DNA from: Saprospiraceae bacterium | Lineage (GTDB): Bacteria; Bacteroidota; Bacteroidia; Chitinophagales; Saprospiraceae | Direction of reading: 5' to 3' | DNA length: 64,000 nucleotides | NCBI GenBank assembly: GCA_027488935.1 | Contig: JAIYAP010000011.1 | Location: forward strand, 1-64,000 | Shown: positions 9,809 to 20,712 of the stretch, piece by piece | How the letters are laid out: each line of letters begins with the position of its first letter | Numbering within the stretch: the first letter of the stretch is position 1 | Notes under the pieces: model-generated | Seen by the model: the letters and a program-made list of their open reading frames with translations, nothing else | What the model was told of the DNA's origin: nothing | The model's database searches: none | Position numbers and translations under genes: made by a program

Positions 9809-9839
9809 CAAAGGTATATTTTTATTGCGAATTAGCAAA
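9809..9839 (-). promoter_or_regulatory. Promoter of the rpsF-rpsR-rplI operon
   Basis: On the minus strand a -33 TTTG (9836-9839) is followed after 19 bases by the -7 box TACCTTTG (9809-9816). Box sequences and spacing fit the Bacteroidota consensus. The expected start gives a leader of about 45 bases to the rpsF ATG. Confidence 0.75.
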
Positions 9840-9857
9840 GCTGGAATTGTAATTTTG
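9825..9857 (+). promoter_or_regulatory. Promoter of the enoyl-CoA hydratase-like gene
   Basis: TTG at 9825-9827 and the -7 box TAATTTTG at 9850-9857, 22 bases apart. It overlaps the divergent rpsF promoter. The -7 box lies about 40 bases before the ATG at 9899. Confidence 0.55.
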
Positions 9858-9898
9858 CAGCATCAATCAATGATTTTCAAGGGTTTCGCACATTTAGC

Positions 9899-10669
9899 AT
9901 GGATATTACACAACAAGGTTACGTTCAAACTGCCGTTTCGGCTAAAGGGTTGGCTACGATTACTTTTTTTCACCCCAACCACAATAGCCTTCCAGGCAAA
10001 TTATTGGCTGATCTGACCGCTGCTTTTGAGGAAGTGGGAGAAAATTCGGCGGTTAAAGTAGTGTTGCTGCAAAGCGCGGAGCATAAAACTTTTTGCGCGG
10101 GCGCCAGTTTCGACGAATTGGCCTCCATTGCCGATTTTGAAACCGGACAGCGTTTTTTTGCCGGTTTTGGAAATGTGATCAACGCGATGCGCACTTGTCC
10201 AAAAATCATTGTAGGCCGGATTCACGGAAAAGCGGTAGGCGGTGGCGTTGGATTGGCTTCGGCGACCGATTATTGTTTGGCTTCCATGTATGCCTCGGTG
10301 CGGCTGAGCGAACTGGCCGTTGGTTTTGGTCCGTTTGTCATTGGGCCAGCGGTAGAACGCAAAGTGGGGTTGGCTGCTTTTAGTCAAATGGCGCTTGCCC
10401 CTACCGAGTGGCAAACTGCTACTTGGGCCAAAGAAAAAGGCCTGTTTCAGGAGGCTTTCGACAGTATAGAACAACTAGACGCGTATATTACACACTTCAC
10501 TGGGCTGCTTTGTGGGTATAGTGCGGAGGCTTTGACCGAATTAAAGCGGGTTTTTTGGCAAGGCACAGAACACTGGGACGCACTGTTGTATGAGCGTGCG
10601 GGCATTAGTGGTCGCCTCGCGTTGTCGGATTTTACGAAAGCGGCGATTTTGGCATTTAAGAAAGGTTAA
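9899..10669 (+). CDS. Enoyl-CoA hydratase/isomerase family protein
   Basis: A 256-residue crotonase-fold protein. The oxyanion-hole segments are KTFCAGASFDEL (about residues 62-73) and HGKAVGGGVGLASATDY (about 106-122). Glu at LSELAVGF aligns with the first catalytic glutamate of enoyl-CoA hydratase. The position of the second catalytic glutamate reads AAFSQMAL and lacks it, so simple hydratase activity is doubtful; an isomerase, hydrolase or methylglutaconyl-CoA hydratase-like activity is possible. It is transcribed alone, divergent from the S6 operon, and ends 15 bases from the convergent ligA. Confidence 0.85.
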   Translation: MDITQQGYVQTAVSAKGLATITFFHPNHNSLPGKLLADLTAAFEEVGENSAVKVVLLQSAEHKTFCAGASFDELASIADFETGQRFFAGFGNVINAMRTCPKIIVGRIHGKAVGGGVGLASATDYCLASMYASVRLSELAVGFGPFVIGPAVERKVGLAAFSQMALAPTEWQTATWAKEKGLFQEAFDSIEQLDAYITHFTGLLCGYSAEALTELKRVFWQGTEHWDALLYERAGISGRLALSDFTKAAILAFKKG

Positions 10670-10684
10670 ACGGGCTGCTGGGCT

Positions 10685-12889
<2,205 letters not shown>

Positions 12890-12904
12890 CTAAAAAACAG
12901 GCAG

Positions 12905-13516
12905 TTACATTTTTTTAAGCGCAATTGCTGCCAATTCCTTGGCTTTGGGCAAGTTGTCGTGGGGCGTATCTACGGCATTGAGGGCAATGCTCAACACCAA
13001 GTGTCCTTTACGTACCAGCAGGGTTTCGGTGTTGGTACTCCACAGCGCCTCGTCACCCAGATTTTGGACGTCTTCCTCGTAGGTATTCCTGCGGTCGCGC
13101 CGCAATTGTGCCAACTGCAATTTGCTTTGTTCATTGGTAAGATAGCCAAATACCTGCACCACCAGGCGATTTTGCGGGTCGAACCACTGTGCGCCTTCTT
13201 TTTCATTGTTGCTTTCGCGTTCGCGCCAATCAGGTTTGTTCCAGGTGCGCAGGCAAAAAGCCTGATCGGGCAGTGTACGGGAGTTTAAAACGTCCTCTTT
13301 CGGATTTATGCCAAACAATTGAACCAACTCGGCATCGGTGATCAGTTCGCAACCATGGTCTTTCCAGAGGTTGTTGCGTTGGGTAGAAGCGGTGCTGCTG
13401 GTATCCGAAACCGCTTGATCTGGCAGGCGGGCAGTATCACGTTGCTGCACACTGCCTGAATTGCAGGAAAAAAGGGTAGCGGCAGACAAGACGGAAATGT
13501 AAAAGGCGATGCGCAT
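12905..13516 (-). CDS. Predicted lipoprotein of unknown function
   Basis: A 203-residue protein with an N-terminal hydrophobic stretch ending in LFSC, a lipobox, then a Ser/Thr-rich linker of about 30 residues and a globular domain. The domain has two further cysteines (HGCELIT, AFCLRTW) that could form a disulfide, and a repeated W/E/R-rich middle. It is likely anchored in the outer membrane or facing the periplasm. No family recognised. It is upstream of ligA on the same strand, but a functional link is not obvious. Confidence 0.72.
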   Translation of the reverse strand: MRIAFYISVLSAATLFSCNSGSVQQRDTARLPDQAVSDTSSTASTQRNNLWKDHGCELITDAELVQLFGINPKEDVLNSRTLPDQAFCLRTWNKPDWRERESNNEKEGAQWFDPQNRLVVQVFGYLTNEQSKLQLAQLRRDRRNTYEEDVQNLGDEALWSTNTETLLVRKGHLVLSIALNAVDTPHDNLPKAKELAAIALKKM

Positions 13517-13595
13517 TGCAGAAAGATAAATTAGGTTAGTTGTTTTTCAGGGGCGCTTAAAAAAGCAAAGCAGTGAAAGATTTGCAAAATAAGGG

Positions 13596-13603
13596 CAAAG
13601 ATA
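13596..13603 (-). promoter_or_regulatory. Putative -7 box of the lipoprotein-ligA unit
   Basis: The minus strand reads TATCTTTG about 80 bases before the lipoprotein ATG. The -33 TTG is not at the usual distance. Confidence 0.4.
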
Positions 13604-13791
13604 GCGCCATATCAGGCAAAATACACATCCTCTCAAACGTCTATGTGCTATTTTAAACCACAGCATCGAGGGAACTTAGATATTTATTCGGTTGAAAAAA
13701 TAGTCAAGGGGGTTAAAATTGGTACTTTATTCCGTTCTTTTGCCCTCATTAAAACGAAAATTTCAAATCAAGTTCAAGACAATAAACAGGT

Positions 13792-15447
13792 ATGCAACAA
13801 CAGAACAAAGAAATTTGGGGCCATCCCCGCGGACTTGCACTGCTTTTCTTCACAGAAATGTGGGAACGCTTTAGTTATTATGGCATGCGGGCCATTTTTA
13901 CGCTGTATATGATGAAGGCGTTGCTTTTTTCAAAAGAGACTGCTTCTTCTATTTACGGTAGTTACACCGGTTTGGTTTACCTCACGCCCTTGATTGGTGG
14001 TTATGTGGCGGATCGCTACTGGGGCAACCGCAAATCCATTGTAGCAGGCGGGATGTTGATGGCCATTGGTCAGTTTTTGATGTTTGGCAGTGCTTCCATG
14101 TACCAAAATGTGGATGTTGCAAGCAGTTTGTTGTGGACTGGCCTGGTTTTTTTGATTGTGGGTAATGGCTTTTTCAAACCGAATATTTCATCCATGATTG
14201 GGCAGATGTACACGGAAGGCGACAAACGCCGGGATGCTGCCTACACCATTTTTTATATGGGTATCAACCTGGGTGCGTTTATTGCTCCCTTGGTATGCGG
14301 ATTTGTTGGCGATACCGGTAATCCAGCTGATTTCAAATGGGGCTTCTTATCGGCCGGTATCGGGATGATCCTGGGCACCATTTTGTTCCAAACCCAAAAG
14401 GATCGTTACGTTATCGCCCCCGATGGCAGCCCAATTGGTGCACAACCCAACACGTCTATTAAATCAGATGATGGCAATGAATCTGCAGGCCTTGGTGCCA
14501 AACAATTGTTGTTGGGCGGCGGCATGTTGGTAGGTTTATTCTTCTTATTTTTCTCGGTATTAGGTTTCGACTGGATTGGCGGGTTGATCTATTCGGCCAC
14601 CATTTCGATGATGACCATGATTATCACGGATGGTTCGCTCACCAAAATTGAGCGGGATCGAATCCTGGTCGTATACGTTTCTGCCTTTTTCGTAATCTTT
14701 TTCTGGGCGGCTTTTGAGCAGGCGGGTGCATCGCTTACCTTTTTTGCAGAAGAGCAAACCAATCGGAGTCTGTTTGGGATGATCATCCCTGCCAGTTATT
14801 TCCAATCGGTCAATGCAGTGGCGGTCGTATTATTAGCGCCACTAACCGCCGCAATCTGGGTAGCCCTGGCGAAACGCAAATCGGAACCCAATTCTTTGGT
14901 AAAACAGGCCCTGGGTTTGGTTATCCTTGCGTTGGGTTATGCGGTGATCGCGATCGGTGTTAAAGGATTGGGCCTTGATTCAAAAGTCAGCATGTTTTGG
15001 TTGATCGCATTGTATGTGATCCATACCATTGGTGAATTGTGTTTGTCGCCCATCGGCTTGTCGTTGGTATCCAAACTGGCACCCATGCGTTTTGTTTCTT
15101 TGTTATTTGGTGTATGGTTTTTGGCAAATTCAGTGGCCAATAAAGCGGCAGGTCAGTTAAGCGGCCTGTACCCACCAGCAGGCAGCGAGTACAAAAAAGC
15201 CATGGACAATGGTATTGATGCTACGACCTACCGCGGTATCTTGGAAGGCACGGTTCAAATGACGCCCGAGCAAGCACAAATAACCGAAGCAAAAGAAATT
15301 CCTACCCAATATCCCAAGTTCTTGGGTAGCCCAATCAAAGATCTGTATCAATTCTTCATCATCTTCCTGGGGATGTCGGGGGTAGCAGGGCTTATTTTAT
15401 TTGGGCTCTCGTTCCCCTTGCGGAAAATGATGCACGGCGCGGATTAG
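13792..15447 (+). CDS. POT-family proton-dependent oligopeptide transporter
   Basis: A 551-residue major-facilitator protein that imports di- and tripeptides with protons. Family signatures are intact: the E-x-x-E-R-F-x-Y-Y-G motif (TEMWERFSYYGMRA, about residues 20-33), the loop motif GYVADRYWGNRKS, and the PTR2 signature FYMGINLGAFIAPL. About 13-14 membrane spans are predicted by eye. It is transcribed alone with a roughly 275-base upstream gap in which I find no good promoter match. Confidence 0.95.
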   Translation: MQQQNKEIWGHPRGLALLFFTEMWERFSYYGMRAIFTLYMMKALLFSKETASSIYGSYTGLVYLTPLIGGYVADRYWGNRKSIVAGGMLMAIGQFLMFGSASMYQNVDVASSLLWTGLVFLIVGNGFFKPNISSMIGQMYTEGDKRRDAAYTIFYMGINLGAFIAPLVCGFVGDTGNPADFKWGFLSAGIGMILGTILFQTQKDRYVIAPDGSPIGAQPNTSIKSDDGNESAGLGAKQLLLGGGMLVGLFFLFFSVLGFDWIGGLIYSATISMMTMIITDGSLTKIERDRILVVYVSAFFVIFFWAAFEQAGASLTFFAEEQTNRSLFGMIIPASYFQSVNAVAVVLLAPLTAAIWVALAKRKSEPNSLVKQALGLVILALGYAVIAIGVKGLGLDSKVSMFWLIALYVIHTIGELCLSPIGLSLVSKLAPMRFVSLLFGVWFLANSVANKAAGQLSGLYPPAGSEYKKAMDNGIDATTYRGILEGTVQMTPEQAQITEAKEIPTQYPKFLGSPIKDLYQFFIIFLGMSGVAGLILFGLSFPLRKMMHGAD

Positions 15448-15564
15448 TTTTTTTCGCTAATAACGGCTGAACGTGTTGTGTTTTATGCTATGTTTGTAGC
15501 AAGGACTATCTTTGATGCTCCTAGCCGTTAATTGTCTTTATTTCAAATTGAATTTCAACACATT

Positions 15565-18207
15565 ATGCAGTACAAGAACACAAAACTGCTACTGATCGTT
15601 TTGTTTGCACTCGTAACCGGGTATGCCAACCACGCACAGGCGCAATGCAATTTCACGTTGGAAATGGGCGATGCCTTTGGTGATGGGTGGAATGGTGGCA
15701 CGGTGACCATTCTAAATGGTGATTCAACCTATGTTTTTGGGTTAAATAATCTCTCGGACGATGGAAACGACAGTACCGTTGTTTTTTCTGTAAAAGATGG
15801 ATTGCCCATTATTCTGAGTTGGCAGCCTGGCTTTTTTGACGCGGAAGTTTTTTTTAGTCTGTACGATGCGGATGGAACGTTGCTTTATTTTGATTCTATC
15901 CCCAATCAGGGTGGACTATATAACGGCATTGCCAATTGTCCAAGTTGTTATAAGCCGACGAAGTTGACCAATGAGAATATTTACGATACACGCGCCAAAT
16001 TGAGATGGACCAATGTTAATCCGGTTGCACCCGCGGGTTGGTATGTAATTTATGGCAAAAAAGGGTTTGTTCCGGGTCCGGGTGTTGGAGATACGGTGTA
16101 CACTACCCTGCCCAAAATTACCCTGACGGGCTTAGAGAAAAAAACGGAGTACGATTGGTACTTACGCCAGGATTGTGGCAATAATGACTTGAGTTTGCTC
16201 ACAGGGCCGGTTCGTTTTGAAACCTATTGGACCAATGATGTGGGTATAGTGGGTGTTGAAGGGCCTCAAACCGCTTGCGATTTGGGCGTAGAGACTGTGA
16301 AGATTTTGATGAAAAATTTTGGCGCAAACCCACAGTCTCTGATTCCTTTCCGGTACAGTGTGAATGGCGAAGATGCGGGTGTTCCACAACCGCAAGACGG
16401 TTTTTATACAGGGGTTTTGGGCAAAGACAGCATTGAACTGATTTCATTTGAAACGACATATGACTTTTCGGAGGCGGGCGAATACCTGATCACCGTGTAC
16501 ACCCAAATGGGCGGTGAGGAAGATTTTACCAACGACACCTTTAATTACTATATCGTAAACCGCCTAACCGCACCCTACAAACAAGACTTTGAAGTTTGGT
16601 CGGGTGGCTGGTATGTTGATACGGCCAGTGTAGCGCCTTCCTGGGTATTGGGCGACGCTGAAAAAATGGGCCTGGATACGGCTGCAAGTGGTGCTAATGC
16701 CTGGTTGACGAGTCTGACCGGTGGATATAATCTTAGTGAAAAATCCTACCTCGCTTCGCCTTGCTTTGATTTTTCGGAGGCTAATTCGGATCCATATATT
16801 TCATTTGCGTTATACCTTGATTTAAACACATTTTTTGATGCGGCTTATTTAGAAATGAGCCTGGATGATGGTGCCAGCTGGAAAAAGGTTGGGGCACAAA
16901 ATGAAGGAGTAAACTGGTATAACACGGTCAATTCCTTTCAGAATTTGGGGGATGTGTGGTCTAATGGAACGCAAGGCTGGGTAAATGCACGGCATCGGTT
17001 GAACGGGGCGCAAGGGCAGGCGCAGGTGCGTTTGCGTTTTGTATTATTCGGCAGTCCGTTTTCACTGGGCAATTTGAATGGAATGGGTATCGATGACATT
17101 CGTGTGGATGTTCCATTTGTAAAAGACCTTGCTGGTCAAAAAGTGAGCACCCAGGGCCAGTCTTCTGAATGTGGTTTGCAAGCTGACAAAATCACTTTTG
17201 TATTTACCAACCTGGGTTCAGCCCCCCAGTCGTTTTTCAAAGTGGCTTATTCCGTCAATGGCGGAACACCCGTCGTGGAAAACCTGAATAATGTCGTGCT
17301 AGCGCCGGATGCAACGTATACCTACGTTTTCAATACCCCATTCGACAGCCGCGATGGCGCATTTGAAGTTAAATGCTGGCCGGTACTGACTGGAGAACAA
17401 CAGGTTAATAATGATACGGTTATTTATAATGTACGTCATTTGCCCCTGCAATTGCCTTTAAAAGAGAATTTTGAAGCATTGGGTGCGAATGGTTTATTGC
17501 CAAGCGGGTGGAAAGCAAGCGCCGGATTTGTAGGTAATGGCCACGCCAATGTATCCTATGTGTATTATGTTAACATGTACGACGGGCTTGATAGTTTTGC
17601 CCTGAGTTCACCGCGGTATGGAGTGCTTTCGAGCGACGATTCCTTGAATTTTCAATACCGCATCACCAACTGGAATTCCAACGGAGCGGTTGGAACTGTT
17701 TTGGCCACGGGGACCCAATTCAAGGTGCAAGTGTCGGATGATTGTGGTGATTCGTTTGCCACACTTTATACTATTAATAAATCGAACCACACGCCAACCG
17801 CCAATTTGCGCAAAGTGTTTGTAGACCTCGCTAGTTATGCAGGCAAATCGCTTATTGTGCGTTTTGTAGGGAATTGGACTGCTGGCGATTTTAATTTTGA
17901 CTTGGATAATATCAACCTGGATGCGGGTATTTCAGCGACAAAAAGCCTCGACGGTTTGACCTTATTGACGCTGCAGCCGAATCCGACCACGGGTTATTTT
18001 ATCATTCGTGCACAGTTTGAACAAGCGGTAGAAAACCTGCAAGTGTCCGTATTCGATTTGGTTGGCAATCAGTTATGGAGCCAGCAGAACGATAAAGTAA
18101 CCGATTTGAACGCGCAATTTGATTTATCGGCTTATCCAGCAGGGATGTATTTTGTACGCTTGATGGCGGAGGGCAAAATTTTGACCAAAAAGATTGTAAA
18201 GCAGTAA
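15565..18207 (+). CDS. Secreted T9SS cargo protein with a GWN-type N-terminal domain
   Basis: An 880-residue protein. The signal peptide ends near HAQAQC. The N-terminal domain contains DAFGDGWNGGTVTI, a motif I associate with secreted proteins of this group. A fibronectin type III-like domain follows (WTNVNPVAPAGWYVIYGKKG, about residues 150-220). Then come CARDB-like and MAM/jelly-roll-like segments twice (YKQDFEVWSGGWYVDT; LKENFEALGANG). The last 80 residues are a T9SS sorting domain (LQPNPTTGYFIIRA ... GMYFVRLMAEGKI). The open frame extends to a TTG at 15532, but the ATG at 15565 starts directly at the signal peptide. It ends 1 base from the convergent AtpI-like gene. Function unknown; probably adhesin-like. 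Confidence 0.85.
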   Translation: MQYKNTKLLLIVLFALVTGYANHAQAQCNFTLEMGDAFGDGWNGGTVTILNGDSTYVFGLNNLSDDGNDSTVVFSVKDGLPIILSWQPGFFDAEVFFSLYDADGTLLYFDSIPNQGGLYNGIANCPSCYKPTKLTNENIYDTRAKLRWTNVNPVAPAGWYVIYGKKGFVPGPGVGDTVYTTLPKITLTGLEKKTEYDWYLRQDCGNNDLSLLTGPVRFETYWTNDVGIVGVEGPQTACDLGVETVKILMKNFGANPQSLIPFRYSVNGEDAGVPQPQDGFYTGVLGKDSIELISFETTYDFSEAGEYLITVYTQMGGEEDFTNDTFNYYIVNRLTAPYKQDFEVWSGGWYVDTASVAPSWVLGDAEKMGLDTAASGANAWLTSLTGGYNLSEKSYLASPCFDFSEANSDPYISFALYLDLNTFFDAAYLEMSLDDGASWKKVGAQNEGVNWYNTVNSFQNLGDVWSNGTQGWVNARHRLNGAQGQAQVRLRFVLFGSPFSLGNLNGMGIDDIRVDVPFVKDLAGQKVSTQGQSSECGLQADKITFVFTNLGSAPQSFFKVAYSVNGGTPVVENLNNVVLAPDATYTYVFNTPFDSRDGAFEVKCWPVLTGEQQVNNDTVIYNVRHLPLQLPLKENFEALGANGLLPSGWKASAGFVGNGHANVSYVYYVNMYDGLDSFALSSPRYGVLSSDDSLNFQYRITNWNSNGAVGTVLATGTQFKVQVSDDCGDSFATLYTINKSNHTPTANLRKVFVDLASYAGKSLIVRFVGNWTAGDFNFDLDNINLDAGISATKSLDGLTLLTLQPNPTTGYFIIRAQFEQAVENLQVSVFDLVGNQLWSQQNDKVTDLNAQFDLSAYPAGMYFVRLMAEGKILTKKIVKQ

Positions 18208-18208
18208 G

Positions 18209-18589
18209 TTACATTTTGGCAAGTTTGGTCATAAACCAAACTTCAAACCCGGTGTAAATTACATAGCACCATAGGAAAATACCCACAAACCAAGTGTTTT
18301 GTGGGTGTTTTGCTTCTTGGTATAAGAGTAAAAAAGCGATTGCCAGGACCATTTTTCCAAAAACCGAAAGGGATATTAGGTTATTGAAGGCGTACTTATC
18401 GCTGCTTTGCGCGGTAGCACTGCCTGCGTAGTAAAGACCGGTGCACACCAGCATAAACAGCAATACCGATGCAATGGATAATTGCCAATGCATTTGCGCT
18501 GCGGGTACCAAAAAGTGTAAAAAACCTAACGCGGTGGCAACGCAGAGCGTCAGGCCTATCAAGTTCAGGTAAAACGATTTGGCGCGCAT
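18209..18589 (-). CDS. AtpI-like membrane protein
   Basis: A 126-residue protein with four hydrophobic spans (about residues 7-28, 35-56, 70-88, 96-117). Its size, topology and position right after AtpZ fit the small membrane protein that precedes atpB in Bacteroidota ATP synthase operons, thought to help c-ring assembly or Mg2+ supply. The ATG at 18589 is chosen because longer starts would overlap AtpZ. The frame continues upstream without a start that makes sense. Sequence identity to AtpI itself is weak; the call rests largely on context. Confidence 0.6.
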   Translation of the reverse strand: MRAKSFYLNLIGLTLCVATALGFLHFLVPAAQMHWQLSIASVLLFMLVCTGLYYAGSATAQSSDKYAFNNLISLSVFGKMVLAIAFLLLYQEAKHPQNTWFVGIFLWCYVIYTGFEVWFMTKLAKM

Positions 18590-18618
18590 ACAGGGTACTA
18601 AGTTTTGTAAAATACGAA

Positions 18619-18852
18619 TCACCCGTCGCGCAACAGTTGCCGATAAAGGGCATACAACGAAGCGATCATAAAAAGAATGGTGAGAAAAACAGCCCATAAA
18701 GGGCGTTCGAGTTGGAAGTAGGCATCCAGGTATTTACCAATCAGGACCCCTGCCAGGCAGGCGCCGAATAGTTGAAAAGCCATGCCACTGTACTTACCAG
18801 CCGCCCGAATTGCAGCCTTACGCTTTTCCTCCGGCGAGGGTGCTTGTGCCAT
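18619..18852 (-). CDS. atpZ: AtpZ/AtpI family protein
   Basis: A 77-residue protein with a basic N-terminus and two membrane hairpin segments (about residues 23-43 and 50-70), including FQLFGACLAGVLIGKYLD, typical of the ATPase_gene1 family encoded before the F0 genes. It starts inside the 3' end of the bactofilin gene (35-base overlap in another frame), so translation is probably coupled. The expected atpB-E-F-H-A-G genes do not follow. Confidence 0.8.
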   Translation of the reverse strand: MAQAPSPEEKRKAAIRAAGKYSGMAFQLFGACLAGVLIGKYLDAYFQLERPLWAVFLTILFMIASLYALYRQLLRDG

Positions 18853-19273
18853 TGTTGGCTGGTTTTAAATCTGCGTTTTTAACTGCGCCATTGGAGGCAC
18901 CGAGATCCATTTTACAGGAAACATTAAATTTGGCACCGCTTTGTACCAAAAGTTTGTTGGTCGTGATTTCGCCGTCTACTTCAGCGGTTTCGCGCACATT
19001 GAGCAATTCACTTACGTGTAGAATACCGCTGAATTTGCCTTCAATCACGGCATTTTGGCATCGGATTTCGCCTTCGATAGAGCCAGTAGGGCCAATGATC
19101 ACTTTTGCCTGACAAACAAGTTTGCCTTTGATGGTACCGTCGACCCGGAGATCACTTTCACAGCGCACATTGCCTTCAATAACCGTTCCTTTTACCAGTG
19201 CGTTGATGGCTCCTGCAGTAGGTGTGCTTGCAGGTTTTTTGATATCTTCTGTAGTCTTGGTGTTGCCAAACAT
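18818..19273 (-). CDS. Bactofilin (polymer-forming cytoskeletal protein)
   Basis: A 151-residue protein. A disordered N-terminus of about 28 residues is followed by the right-handed beta-helix domain of bactofilins, with repeated G-x-I/V turns (GTVIEGNVRCESDLRVDG, GTIKGKLVCQAKVIIG, SIEGEIRCQNAVIEG) to about residue 125 and an Asn/Ala-rich tail. Bactofilins form nucleotide-free filaments at the membrane that shape cell-wall growth. It overlaps atpZ by 35 bases. A strong terminator of the upstream porP-like gene sits 32 bases before its start, so it must have its own promoter in that short space. Confidence 0.92.
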   Translation of the reverse strand: MFGNTKTTEDIKKPASTPTAGAINALVKGTVIEGNVRCESDLRVDGTIKGKLVCQAKVIIGPTGSIEGEIRCQNAVIEGKFSGILHVSELLNVRETAEVDGEITTNKLLVQSGAKFNVSCKMDLGASNGAVKNADLKPANNGTSTLAGGKA

Positions 19274-19304
19274 AGTAGCTTGTTTTTTTGATTATACAAA
19301 AATG

Positions 19305-19345
19305 AAAAAGATTTCCGACGCACCCAAGCAATCGGAAATCTTTTT
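19305..19345 (-). terminator. Terminator of the PorP/SprF gene
   Basis: Bases 19332-19345 and 19305-19318 form a perfect 14-bp stem with a 13-base loop. The stem ends in five T on the minus strand. It lies 41 bases after the PorP/SprF stop. Confidence 0.75.
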
Positions 19346-19385
19346 ACAAAAATGCCCCTAAATGCGGGGAAAACCCTTAAAATAC

Positions 19386-20432
19386 TTAGAAGTTCGGGCA
19401 GTAAACACCACGACGTTCTGGTCCGCAGATTTTGTACACCAGCGAAAATTCGAAGGCGCCATTACCGTTAGAAGCCGTAGAAAGGCTTGACGTATTGATA
19501 TCGTAGCTGAAGCCGATGGTAAATTGTTCGTAGTCGAAGCGGGTGCTCAAAATCAAAGCATCCATCAATTTGCCATCTGAAAGGCGGTTGGCCAAACGTG
19601 CCCAAGCACCAATTTGGAAAGCCTGGTTGTAACGACGGCTATTGCCCAACAAGAATTTGAAGGAGTTACCGAAGTTTACCTGCCAGGATGGTCCTTGGAA
19701 GAACGATACAACCCCAGGTACCAAGCCAAAACGCTGCCCAGTCAGGAATTCACCACCTGCATGGAACGTAAATTTGCTGTACAAAGGAATGTTTGCGTTT
19801 TCAAACGACTGATCTGCGCGGTTCAAGTGGCTGAAAGCTCCACCGAAGTAGAAGTTGTTGTTTTCATCAAATACGCTGAACCACAGCGCGCCCGCTGAAA
19901 GATCTACAAAGATGAAATTAGGATCCAGGATTATTTCACCTGGCAAATTTGGATCAAACTGACCATTGTTGTTTTGGCTTGGCCATTGCAGATTGGCACT
20001 GTTGATGCTCCGCTGGCTTACACCGGCATCAGCACCCAACACCAGGTAGTGTGCTTTTTTGCGGTAGCCACCCATTTTCTTGGCGTATGAGCCAGACAAA
20101 CGCGCTTGAATTGTTCCGAACTCGGAAGCGCCCGCTTTGTCACCCCATAGAGTACCGCCTAATCCGAAATAATCGTAGCGACCCACTGGGATTTTCTGAT
20201 CATACGATGCAGAATAGGTGTTGTAAGCATTGCTTTTCAATACAGAAGCCCACTGGTTGCGGTAATTGGCAACAATGCGGTGGTTGCAATTCATCACCCC
20301 AGTTAAGGCAGGGTTCAAATTGAGCGGGCTCTGGTAAAACTGAGAGAAGTGGATATCCTGGGCTTGTACCGCCACAGCCGCCAGCATCATCGTCAGGCAA
20401 AGCGCATAGAAGTGTAAAGTAGTTTTTTTCAT
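19386..20432 (-). CDS. PorP/SprF family type IX secretion membrane protein
   Basis: A 348-residue outer-membrane beta-barrel. The signal peptide ends at AVAVQAQ. The family opening is DIHFSQFYQSPLNLNPALTG, followed by NHRIVANYRNQW. PorP/SprF proteins sit with the T9SS attachment machinery and are often encoded beside giant adhesins. Here the neighbours are a bactofilin and tgt, so the paired cargo is not obvious. Likely one of several paralogues in the genome. Confidence 0.93.
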   Translation of the reverse strand: MKKTTLHFYALCLTMMLAAVAVQAQDIHFSQFYQSPLNLNPALTGVMNCNHRIVANYRNQWASVLKSNAYNTYSASYDQKIPVGRYDYFGLGGTLWGDKAGASEFGTIQARLSGSYAKKMGGYRKKAHYLVLGADAGVSQRSINSANLQWPSQNNNGQFDPNLPGEIILDPNFIFVDLSAGALWFSVFDENNNFYFGGAFSHLNRADQSFENANIPLYSKFTFHAGGEFLTGQRFGLVPGVVSFFQGPSWQVNFGNSFKFLLGNSRRYNQAFQIGAWARLANRLSDGKLMDALILSTRFDYEQFTIGFSYDINTSSLSTASNGNGAFEFSLVYKICGPERRGVYCPNF

Positions 20433-20712
20433 AAACGGACGAACCTTGTTGTTTGGTTGAAATCAGCGTACAATATTAGGCAGGGCGTGCGTAATTGCCA
20501 AGCTTTTTTTGTTAAAGTGTGCGAAGGTAAGCTTTTTCGGGTTTTGCTAAAAAGGATTCAAAGAATTGAATTCGAAAAATAAAAATTTAACGTTTTAACA
20601 AGAACCAAAACGAAGCAAGGCAAATTTCTATTTTGGACAAAACGTTAAGGTTTCGGGAAATAAGAGGTTTTAACATTTGAAAACGCTGCCTAAGCATAGA
20701 GACAATCTTTTT

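Noticed and set aside
13517-13791. Possible RNA gene or leader before the POT transporter
   Set aside because: No hairpin with a T-run, no conserved motif and no good plus-strand promoter were found.
15481-15530. Promoter boxes TATGTTTG and TATCTTTG before the 15565 cargo gene
   Set aside because: Both match the -7 consensus, but neither has a TTG at the expected distance, and two overlapping candidates leave the start undecided, so no feature was entered.
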